Source of the DNA: Aminipila sp047974845
Lineage (GTDB): Bacteria; Bacillota; Clostridia; Peptostreptococcales; Anaerovoracaceae
NCBI GenBank assembly: GCA_047974845.1
Contig: JBKECQ010000021.1
Coordinates: 1 to 64,000 of the forward strand
Length of the DNA stretch: 64,000 nt
Reading direction: 5' to 3'
Positions within the stretch are counted from its first letter, which is position 1, and every line of letters starts with the position of its first letter. Shown here one piece after another: positions 1 to 6,301 of the stretch. Made by a program: the position numbers and the translations under genes. Under the pieces are notes generated by a model. That model saw only the letters and a list, made by a program, of their open reading frames with translations. It was not told the origin of the DNA and ran no database searches.

Positions 1-37
1 GCGAGGGTCGCGAGTTCGAATCTCGTCTTCCGCTCCA
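1..37 (+). tRNA. tRNA-Gly (partial, probably GCC)
   Basis: Only the 3' half is in the window: the end of the variable region, a T-arm with the TTCGAAT loop (15-21), the 3' acceptor strand CTTCCGC, discriminator T and encoded CCA (35-37). This 3' half matches the well-known Firmicute tRNA-Gly(GCC) pattern. The anticodon lies outside the window, so the isotype is inferred from the acceptor and T-arm only. Confidence 0.75.
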
Positions 38-42
38 AATAT

Positions 43-116
<74 letters not shown>

Positions 117-135
117 TATTACTTACTTGTGTTGT

Positions 136-212
136 GGGCTCATAGCTCAGCTGGATAGAGCAACGGCCTTCTAAGCCGTGTGTCCGGGGTTCGAATCCCT
201 GTGGGCTCACCA
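136..212 (+). tRNA. tRNA-Arg (anticodon TCT)
   Basis: Complete 77-nt cloverleaf. The anticodon stem ACGGC/GCCGT encloses the loop CTTCTAA, giving TCT (AGA/AGG codons). The acceptor GGGCTCA pairs with TGGGCTC through several G-T pairs, and CCA is encoded. Confidence 0.93.
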
Positions 213-219
213 TTTTTTT

Positions 220-295
220 TGGGGTATAGCCAAGTCGGTAAGGCAACGGACTTTGACTCCGTCATTCGTAGGTTCGAGTCCTGCTACCCCAGCCA
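220..295 (+). tRNA. tRNA-Gln (anticodon TTG)
   Basis: Cloverleaf with the T1-A72 pair typical of bacterial tRNA-Gln. The anticodon loop CTTTGAC gives TTG, and CCA is encoded at 293-295. The first base is taken as the last T of the preceding T run. Confidence 0.94.
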
Positions 296-298
296 TAT

Positions 299-374
299 GA
301 CCCATTAGCTCAGTTGGCAGAGCACTTGACTTTTAATCAAGGTGTCCGGAGTTCGAATCTCCGATGGGTCACCA
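299..374 (+). tRNA. tRNA-Lys (anticodon TTT)
   Basis: Complete 76-nt cloverleaf. Acceptor GACCCAT pairs with ATGGGTC, the anticodon loop CTTTTAA gives TTT, and CCA is encoded. It lies 3 nt behind tRNA-Gln. Confidence 0.96.
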
Positions 375-420
375 ATTTTATAAAATTATATAGCAGACCT
401 TAATTGGTTGAGCTCACAAT

Positions 421-509
<89 letters not shown>

Positions 510-528
510 TATAATTTTAACAAAGTTT

Positions 529-605
529 CGGGGTGTAGCGCAGCTTGGTAGCGCAACTGGTTTGGGACCAGTGGGCCGCGGGTTCAAATCCTGCCACCCC
601 GACCA
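529..605 (+). tRNA. tRNA-Pro (anticodon TGG)
   Basis: Complete 77-nt cloverleaf. Acceptor CGGGGTG pairs with CACCCCG, the anticodon loop TTTGGGA gives TGG, and CCA is encoded at 603-605. Confidence 0.96.
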
Positions 606-622
606 TTTTTTTAATAAGGTGC

Positions 623-698
623 GCCCAGATAGCTCAGTAGGTAGAGCAGAGGACTGAAAATCCTCGTGTCCTTGGTTCGATTCCGAGTCTGGGCACCA
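623..698 (+). tRNA. tRNA-Phe (anticodon GAA)
   Basis: Complete 76-nt cloverleaf. Acceptor GCCCAGA pairs with TCTGGGC, the anticodon loop CTGAAAA gives GAA, and CCA is encoded. It is the last tRNA of the operon and sits 15 nt before the terminator. Confidence 0.97.
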
Positions 699-713
699 TT
701 AATCTTATAAGAA

Positions 714-757
714 ATGTACGCTTGCAGCGATTGACGCCGAGCGTGCATTTTTTTTTA
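714..757 (+). terminator. Rho-independent terminator of the tRNA operon
   Basis: A 9-bp stem (ATGTACGCT with AGCGTGCAT, one G-T pair) is followed directly by nine T. It lies just after tRNA-Phe and closes the tRNA transcript. Confidence 0.85.
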
Positions 758-761
758 ATGT

Positions 762-840
762 CTTGCCCATATCTCTGATATGGCGCGCAAGACTTATACA
801 GAAATTCCCCAGCTTCAGCTGGAAAGGAATTTTTCAGTTA
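762..840. repeat. Structured 80-bp repeat, copy 1
   Basis: About 80 bp nearly identical (roughly 88% by eye) to 2061-2140. It folds into hairpin A (CTTGC + CCATAT ... ATATGG + GCAAG) and hairpin B (CCAGC-TTCA-GCTGG inside AAATTCC/GGAATTT). Between copies, one base pair of hairpin A changes from A-T to G-C, which keeps the pairing. It starts 5 nt after the T-tract of the tRNA terminator. It resembles a small non-autonomous mobile repeat or a structured RNA; I do not recognise a named family. Confidence 0.7.
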
Positions 841-862
841 ATGTCGCAATTAAATAATAACG

Positions 863-897
863 AAAAAAGGTGGAAATTGTTATATTTCCACCTTTTA
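863..897. terminator. Bidirectional terminator after the membrane protein gene
   Basis: Perfect hairpin with AAAAGGTGGAAA against TTTCCACCTTTT and a short AT loop. It is T-rich in both directions. It lies 46 nt past the stop codon of the minus-strand membrane protein gene and would terminate that transcript. Confidence 0.75.
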
Positions 898-942
898 TTA
901 TTTGTATAATGTTAAATTTTTTTGCATTATAGAACCGAAGTT

Positions 943-1281
943 TTATAAAATTTGTACACTGCCAAAAAATAATACTGTAACTAAGTAAGATAAACCCGCA
1001 ATTATACAAGAAAATGCAATGATCTTGGACTTTACCTTGGAATCCGCATCAAAGACTGCCATAGACGAAATAAAGGCTATTACAAGGGCAACTAAGCCGA
1101 TAAGTGTAGTTGTATTAATTAAGTAACTGTAGCTTCTAAATAAAAAACAAAGTGCTGCAATAATTGCAACGGCACTAACATATTTAACAGCACCAACACG
1201 ATTAAATATAACGGGAACCAGCAATGCTGCCCAAATAATACCTATTAATGTACACTTTGCTATTAACCATAATAATTCCAT
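943..1281 (-). CDS. Small four-helix membrane protein of unknown function
   Basis: 112-residue hydrophobic protein with about four predicted membrane segments (near residues 4-26, 32-48, 55-75 and 85-108) and few charged residues. No motif that I recognise. It reads from ATG with AGGAAGGAT about 13 nt upstream, which is rather far. Size and layout recall the two paralogous membrane proteins at 48130-48918, but I see no clear sequence identity with them. A good sigma-A type promoter (1324-1352) faces it and a hairpin terminator follows it, so it is probably monocistronic and divergent from tdk. Confidence 0.7.
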   Translation of the reverse strand: MELLWLIAKCTLIGIIWAALLVPVIFNRVGAVKYVSAVAIIAALCFLFRSYSYLINTTTLIGLVALVIAFISSMAVFDADSKVKSKIIAFSCIIAGLSYLVTVLFFGSVQIL

Positions 1282-1323
1282 ATTACAATTTTATCCTTCC
1301 TGTAAAACAATTGGTATTTTATA

Positions 1324-1352
1324 ATTATATTTGATTTTAAGACCAATTTCAA
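1324..1352 (-). promoter_or_regulatory. Sigma-A type promoter of the membrane protein gene
   Basis: On the minus strand TTGAAA (1352-1347), a 17-nt spacer and TATAAT (1329-1324). It overlaps the oppositely directed tdk promoter. Confidence 0.65.
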
Positions 1353-1359
1353 TTACAAT
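1331..1359 (+). promoter_or_regulatory. Sigma-A type promoter of tdk
   Basis: TTGATT (1331-1336), a 17-nt spacer and TACAAT (1354-1359), 43 nt before the tdk start codon. The -35 to -10 region overlaps the minus-strand promoter almost completely. Confidence 0.6.
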
Positions 1360-1401
1360 GATATATGTATTTTATTGAGTGGAAGTTAGGGAGGCAAAGC
1401 A

Positions 1402-1980
1402 GTGGCACAACTATATTATAGATACAGTACAATGAACGCAGGAAAATCTATAGAACTGATTAAGGTCGCTTACAACTATGAGGAGAGAGGTAAGCGTGTT
1501 CTTACATTGGTACCAAGTGTGGATAATAGATATGGTGCGGGAGTCATTACCTCTAGAATTGGAATACAAAGAGAGGCTTTAATAGTTGGTGAGGATACTA
1601 ACATATTAGAACTTTTTCTAGCGGAAAATAGCAAAAATAAAGTTGACTGTGTTCTTGTAGATGAATGTCAATTTTTAAATAAACATCATGTTCAGGAATT
1701 GGTAGAGATTGTAGACAGCTGTGATGTTCCTGTATTAGCGTATGGATTGAAAAATGATTTTAGAAATGAATTATTTGAAGGATCCTATTATATGCTTGTT
1801 TACGCTGATAAAATAGAGGAAATAAAGACTATTTGTTGGTGTGGAAGAAAAGCGACCATGGTTGCTCGGGTTGTAGATGGAAGATTTGTAAAACAAGGAG
1901 AACAAGTTGTAGTGGGGGGAAACGATATGTATGTTTCTCTTTGTAGAAAACATTACAACGATGGTCGATTGGAACCATAA
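1402..1980 (+). CDS. tdk: Thymidine kinase (type II)
   Basis: Phosphorylates thymidine to dTMP with ATP in the salvage pathway. The 192-residue length fits the family. Visible are the P-loop MNAGKS (residues 11-16), the Walker B-like VDECQFL (86-92, with the catalytic Glu 88), and a C-terminal zinc region with ICWCG (C145, C147) and CRKH (C181, H184). The first zinc pair is spaced CxC rather than the usual CxxC, which may be a local deletion. The start is GTG at 1402, supported by AGGGAGG 8 nt upstream; no ATG fits better. It has its own promoter and terminator. Confidence 0.93.
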   Translation: MAQLYYRYSTMNAGKSIELIKVAYNYEERGKRVLTLVPSVDNRYGAGVITSRIGIQREALIVGEDTNILELFLAENSKNKVDCVLVDECQFLNKHHVQELVEIVDSCDVPVLAYGLKNDFRNELFEGSYYMLVYADKIEEIKTICWCGRKATMVARVVDGRFVKQGEQVVVGGNDMYVSLCRKHYNDGRLEP

Positions 1981-2012
1981 ATTTACATAAAATATTATAA
2001 AAAGAAATTTAT

Positions 2013-2056
2013 ATAGAAGCGGTATCACAAAATGATGTGTATCGCTTCTATTTTTA
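2013..2056 (+). terminator. Terminator of tdk
   Basis: Long hairpin with AGAAGCG/CGCTTCT at its base, followed by ATTTTTAA, 33 nt after the tdk stop. Copy 2 of the structured repeat starts immediately behind it. Confidence 0.75.
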
Positions 2057-2060
2057 AAGC

Positions 2061-2140
2061 CTTGCCCGTATCTATGATACGGCGCGCAAGACTTATACAT
2101 AAATTACCCAGCTTCAGCTGGAGAAGAAATTTTACAGTTA
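2061..2140. repeat. Structured 80-bp repeat, copy 2
   Basis: Second copy of the element at 762-840. Hairpin A is CTTGC + CCGTAT ... ATACGG + GCAAG, with a compensatory G-C pair relative to copy 1. Hairpin B CCAGC-TTCA-GCTGG is unchanged. The tail GAATTTTTCAGTTAA of copy 1 recurs at 2166-2180, about 25 bp past this copy, suggesting a duplicated end. It begins 5 nt behind the tdk terminator, the same placement as copy 1. Confidence 0.7.
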
Positions 2141-2218
2141 AAGCCAAATGGAGTTTGAATTAGATGAATTTTTCAGTTAAAATGTATTGAAAAAGATAGT
2201 AATGAATGGGGTTAGTAT

Positions 2219-3121
2219 ATGAAATTATCAACGTTTATTTATTTTGCAACATTTGGTATAAAAACCATTATATTTAAGCAGAAAAAACCAATTTTAGGTA
2301 CAATTATTTTAACGGATAAGTGTAATTTATCTTGCAAACATTGCTCAGTGAATAATATTACTGCTAAAATCCATCCATATTATCAGGTTAGGAAAGAGAT
2401 GGAAATACTATATAAAAAGGGTGTACGAATACTATTTTTCTGCGGAGGAGAAACTTTCCTTTGGAACGAAAATGGGAAAACTTTGAGAGATTTAGTCATT
2501 GAAGCAAAAGACATGGGGTTTTTGATTGTAAATACAGTTACCAATGGAACCTTCCCTTTAAATTTACCGGAAGCAGACTTAATTTTGTTGAGTCTTGATG
2601 GGGATAAGGAAAAACATAATCAGATTAGGGGAGAAACATATGATATTATTATGGATAATATAGAAAAGGCAACTTCGGATAACATATGCCTATATATGGC
2701 AGTAAATCAGATAAATAAACACAATATAGAAGATGTATGTTTTGTTGCAAAAGATAAGAAAAATATACGGGCTGTCTCCTTTAACTTTCACACACCATAT
2801 CCGGATACAAAGGGATTAGCTCTATCTAAACTGGATAAAAAAATATGTTGTGATACAATAGCTAAAATGATAGACGCTGATATACCTGTTTTTAATCTTA
2901 AAAGTGCATTTCCATATATAATAAACAACAGCTTTCCCACACCGTGCTACCAGTGCGTTGTAATAGAAAACGGTAAGATAAGTACCTGTGGCAGATGCAT
3001 AGAGGTACCGAATTTATGTGAGGAATGCGGATATTTCTTTGTGGCAGAATACACACTGCTTTTTAAGGGGAATATTAAAATAATGGCGGATATGATGAAA
3101 ACATATCTAAAGTATATTTAA
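2219..3121 (+). CDS. Radical SAM protein of unknown substrate
   Basis: 300 residues. The radical SAM cluster motif is CNLSCKHC (CX3CX2C) near residues 35-42, followed by the GGE motif (FFCGGE, near 78-83), which places it in the radical SAM superfamily; the 4Fe-4S cluster cleaves S-adenosylmethionine. The C-terminus has further cysteines (CYQC, CGRC, CEEC between about residues 243 and 270), like the auxiliary-cluster SPASM/twitch region. An 84-bp repeat-rich gap separates it from a second radical SAM gene. No precursor peptide gene is visible next to it, so a peptide-maturation role is not supported. Substrate unknown. Confidence 0.75.
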   Translation: MKLSTFIYFATFGIKTIIFKQKKPILGTIILTDKCNLSCKHCSVNNITAKIHPYYQVRKEMEILYKKGVRILFFCGGETFLWNENGKTLRDLVIEAKDMGFLIVNTVTNGTFPLNLPEADLILLSLDGDKEKHNQIRGETYDIIMDNIEKATSDNICLYMAVNQINKHNIEDVCFVAKDKKNIRAVSFNFHTPYPDTKGLALSKLDKKICCDTIAKMIDADIPVFNLKSAFPYIINNSFPTPCYQCVVIENGKISTCGRCIEVPNLCEECGYFFVAEYTLLFKGNIKIMADMMKTYLKYI

Positions 3122-3180
3122 ATATCTCTAAAGTCTATTTAAAGCTTGCTTAAAGCTTGTTTAAAATGTATTTAAAGTTT
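3102..3180 (+). repeat. Degenerate tandem repeats spanning the stop codon
   Basis: The last codons and stop of the radical SAM gene (ATATCTAAAGTATATTTAA) are followed by a near copy (ATATCTCTAAAGTCTATTTAA) and then by AGCTTGCTTAA, AGCTTGTTTAA and AATGTATTTAA. Each unit ends in TTAA and carries a copy of the stop. Confidence 0.7.
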
Positions 3181-3205
3181 ATTTCAGGGGATTAAAGGGG
3201 ATTAA

Positions 3206-4459
3206 ATGAGTATTGTAACAACCATGACAAGAATGTGGCTGACAAGGAGTTTTAAGCCATTTCAATTTAAAAATGATTATGATAATACACTATATTACAA
3301 AGACGCAAAGAACATGGGAATATATATACATATACCATTTTGTGAACAAATATGTGATTTTTGCCCATACTGTAAGGAGCTTTATAGAGGGGATACCTGC
3401 AATGAATATATTGATTATTTAATTAAAGAAATAAATTTTGTTGGACAACAAAATCCTGAAAAGAAGCAAGTTACCAGTCTATATTTTGGAGGGGGAACTC
3501 CGGCACTTGTTGAAGACAGACTGCAAGAAATAATTGAAGCAGTAGACAAGTACTTTATTATTACAGAGGGTATAGGAATAGAATTACACCCGCAAAATGT
3601 TACTGTAAAAACCTTAAAATCACTAAAGGCTGTTGGGATTACTAGAATAAGTATTGGAATACAATCATTTCAAGATAAATTTTTAAAGGTGCTGGGCAGG
3701 AAAAAATTTGAGTACAGTCAGATGTTTAGTGCCTTAAAAGAAGTACCTTTTGACACTGTTTCTATGGATTTCATTTTTGCATTACCGGGGCAAACTTTTA
3801 CAGATATAAAAATGGATATTGAAAAGGCTTTTTCAAATGGTGCAAATCACATTGCAATCTATCCATTTATCCAGTTTTCCTTTACCAAAAGTGATGTGAA
3901 TACCATGAAGAAGAATGAAAAGAAGGCATTGCTGGACGAAATAACCATGTACTGCAACTCAAAAGGGTATCAAAGGGAATCTATTTGGACTTTTGCGTCT
4001 GAAAAAAATGCTAAATATTCATCTATGACCAGAGATAATTTTTTAGGGTTCGGATGTTCTGCCACAACTCTTTTAAATGATCAGTTTAAAATAAATACAT
4101 TTTCTATTGCTGAGTATAAGAAAAGGCTTGATTCTAACAATTTGCCAACCTCATTGACCTTAAGATTTACAAATAGGCAGAGAATGGTGTATTTTCTGTT
4201 TTGGAATGCATACAGTACAAAGGTTTCTAAGGAAGATTTTCGAAGGTTTTTTGGAAAAGAACTAGATAAATATTATGGACTCGAATTCTGGATGGTAAAG
4301 AAATTGGGATTTATAAAAGAAGATAACGGAATTTATGAAATGACTTTAAAAGGCGCTTTTTACTACCATTATTATGAAAATTATTATACACTTTCTTATA
4401 TTGATAGTATGTGGGGAATAATGAGAAATGAAGCGTTTCCGAAAGAAATTCATTTTTAG
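3206..4459 (+). CDS. HemN-like radical SAM protein
   Basis: 417 residues of the HemN/HemW/HutW type. The motif IHIPFCEQICDFC holds CX3CX2C, with one more Cys three residues on (FCPYC). The GGGTP motif and SIGIQSFQD follow, all standard for this family. The C-terminal third looks like the HemN_C winged-helix part. True coproporphyrinogen oxidases have a different cluster motif (CX3CX2CXC), and HemW is usually CPYC-D, so this is a paralogue; a heme-handling role (ChuW/HutW-like) is possible but unproven. AAAGGGGATTAA precedes the ATG. Probably co-transcribed with the preceding radical SAM gene. Confidence 0.7.
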   Translation: MSIVTTMTRMWLTRSFKPFQFKNDYDNTLYYKDAKNMGIYIHIPFCEQICDFCPYCKELYRGDTCNEYIDYLIKEINFVGQQNPEKKQVTSLYFGGGTPALVEDRLQEIIEAVDKYFIITEGIGIELHPQNVTVKTLKSLKAVGITRISIGIQSFQDKFLKVLGRKKFEYSQMFSALKEVPFDTVSMDFIFALPGQTFTDIKMDIEKAFSNGANHIAIYPFIQFSFTKSDVNTMKKNEKKALLDEITMYCNSKGYQRESIWTFASEKNAKYSSMTRDNFLGFGCSATTLLNDQFKINTFSIAEYKKRLDSNNLPTSLTLRFTNRQRMVYFLFWNAYSTKVSKEDFRRFFGKELDKYYGLEFWMVKKLGFIKEDNGIYEMTLKGAFYYHYYENYYTLSYIDSMWGIMRNEAFPKEIHF

Positions 4460-4460
4460 T

Positions 4461-4512
4461 AAAAAAATAATCTGAACAGCTGTATTTAAAAAGTTGTACA
4501 GATTATTTTTTT
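4461..4512. terminator. Bidirectional terminator between convergent genes
   Basis: Perfect 14-bp outer stem (AAAAAAATAATCTG with CAGATTATTTTTTT). It has T-tracts on both strands and lies between the HemN-like gene and the minus-strand radical SAM gene. Confidence 0.85.
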
Positions 4513-4570
4513 GATTAATATAATTAAATAGCTTTTTTGTTCATATATATTTTTATTAGCAAACATATTG

Positions 4571-5476
4571 CTAGTCTGCAAATTTACCTTGCCATGAGTT
4601 TCTTTTTTTTAGCTCTTTGTGAATGCCGTTAAGTATTGTTCGCTTTTGATAACTCCACTCAGGTGAAATCAATATAGGTCTTGGAGCGTCAGCACTCATT
4701 CTATGAATGGTAATATGGCTTGGAATAATTTCCAGTGCGTCCACAACAAGGTTAACATATTCGTCAATACTATCAAATGATACATAGTCAGGATATTTTA
4801 TTTCCATTTGTGAACCTTTTACAACGTTTAACATATGAAGTTTTATTCCAAAAATATCATCCTTACATACATATTTTACTGACTCTAGCATTTGTTGTCT
4901 TGATTCACCGGGAAGACCTAGGATAAGGTGTACAACAGTTTTAATATTTAAGTCAAGAAGCCTCTTAATTGCTTCGTCATATACATCTAAAGTATAACAC
5001 CTATTTATTAGTGTTGCAGTGCCCTCGTGTATAGTTTGCAGCCCTAACTCTACCCATAAAAAAGTTTTTTTATTTATCTCTGATAAAAGATCATAGATTT
5101 CATCTGTAAGACAATCCGGCCTAGTAGCAATGACTATTCCTGAGATGCTGGGGTTACTGAGAACTGAATAATACTTTTCTCTAAGTTCAGAAACAGGTGC
5201 GTAGGTATTTGTATGATTTTGAAAATAAGCCAAATGCTTACTGTCAGGCCATTTGGTAGAAAGTAATTCTATTTGGTCAGGTATAGTGCTTGCAAAATCA
5301 CCGGACCCATCAGCCGAGCAGAAAATACAACCTCCTACACCTTTACTACCATCTCGATTAGGGCACGTAAAACCTCCATCTAAAGACAGCTTAATTGTTT
5401 TTTTCCCAAAGTGATTTTTTAAATGACTTCCGATACTATTAATTGGTGTTGAAACATTACATATAAATTTATCCAT
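4571..5476 (-). CDS. Radical SAM protein, TIGR01212/YhcC family
   Basis: 301 residues from the chosen ATG at 5476, which has AAGGAG 7 nt upstream; an ATG 63 nt further upstream has no such site. The N-terminal cysteine motif (GFTCPNRDG ... GGCIFCSADG) with a long first spacing is the signature of the YhcC-like group. GLQTIHEGTATLINR and LILGLPGE also match that group. Its biochemical role is not established. It stands alone between a terminator and the divergent queH gene. Confidence 0.82.
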   Translation of the reverse strand: MDKFICNVSTPINSIGSHLKNHFGKKTIKLSLDGGFTCPNRDGSKGVGGCIFCSADGSGDFASTIPDQIELLSTKWPDSKHLAYFQNHTNTYAPVSELREKYYSVLSNPSISGIVIATRPDCLTDEIYDLLSEINKKTFLWVELGLQTIHEGTATLINRCYTLDVYDEAIKRLLDLNIKTVVHLILGLPGESRQQMLESVKYVCKDDIFGIKLHMLNVVKGSQMEIKYPDYVSFDSIDEYVNLVVDALEIIPSHITIHRMSADAPRPILISPEWSYQKRTILNGIHKELKKRNSWQGKFAD

Positions 5477-5565
5477 GTGGACTCCTTCTAAGTTTAAATC
5501 TATATTGATGCCACGTATGGGCTCTAAGCCAGTAGGCACATAATTCTTGTTAAATTAACGGATTT

Positions 5566-5574
5566 ATTATATCA
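5566..5574 (-). promoter_or_regulatory. Extended -10 promoter, minus strand
   Basis: On the minus strand TGATATAAT, an extended -10 box 90 nt before the YhcC-like start codon. The -35 region is weak. Confidence 0.35.
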
Positions 5575-5620
5575 TATACTTAAGATAAATAATAATAAAT
5601 AAAAGTTTTAGGGGAATGAG

Positions 5621-6283
5621 ATGGATGATAATAAATATATTAAGCCGGTGGCTGAGATAATTAATTCCTATAAGGATGAAATTAATATAGTGATATTGGA
5701 CGATATGAAAGAAGTGCCTAAAACAAGGAGCAAACTGCTGCTTCACAGTTGTTGTGGACCATGCAGTACTGCTGTTATAGAGAGATTAGCAGATGATTAT
5801 GATATAAGCGTTTTCTTTTACAACCCCAATATAACTGATGAAGATGAATATGAGAAAAGAAAAGCTACTCAAATTGAGTTTATAAGGACATATAATGAAA
5901 AAGTTACAGATGATAAAAAAGTAGCCTTTATTGAAGGAGAGTTTGTTCCAGAAGAGTTTTTCATAATGGTTCAGGGCTTAGAAGATGAACCGGAGGGTGG
6001 AAAACGTTGTACACAGTGCTTTAAAATGCGTCTTGAAAGAACGGCGGCAGAAGCAAAACTAAAAGGCTTTGATTTATTTGGAACTACTTTAACTGTAAGC
6101 CCACATAAAAACTATTTACTCATATCTAAAATAGGTAAGGACTTTGCAATGAACTATGGACTATCATTTTTAGATATGGATTTTAAAAAGAAAGCAGGTT
6201 ATCAGCGAAGTGTAGAGATGTCTAAAGAATATGGATTATATAGACAAAACTATTGCGGTTGCCAATTCTCCAAATGGGAATGA
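5621..6283 (+). CDS. queH: Epoxyqueuosine reductase QueH
   Basis: Catalyses the last step of queuosine synthesis (epoxyqueuosine to queuosine in tRNA), the non-cobalamin alternative to QueG. The 220-residue protein has the family's HSCCGPCS near residues 42-49, a second pair in RCTQCFKMRLERT, and a C-terminal YCGCQFS. These cysteines hold the Fe-S cluster and redox pair of the family. GGGGAATGAG lies before the ATG. priA follows 18 nt downstream, so the two are probably co-transcribed. Confidence 0.92.
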   Translation: MDDNKYIKPVAEIINSYKDEINIVILDDMKEVPKTRSKLLLHSCCGPCSTAVIERLADDYDISVFFYNPNITDEDEYEKRKATQIEFIRTYNEKVTDDKKVAFIEGEFVPEEFFIMVQGLEDEPEGGKRCTQCFKMRLERTAAEAKLKGFDLFGTTLTVSPHKNYLLISKIGKDFAMNYGLSFLDMDFKKKAGYQRSVEMSKEYGLYRQNYCGCQFSKWE

Positions 6284-6301
6284 TACCTGGAACGGATAAT
6301 T

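Noticed and set aside
2219..4459. RiPP biosynthesis cluster
   Set aside because: There is no precursor peptide, peptidase or exporter gene beside the radical SAM genes.
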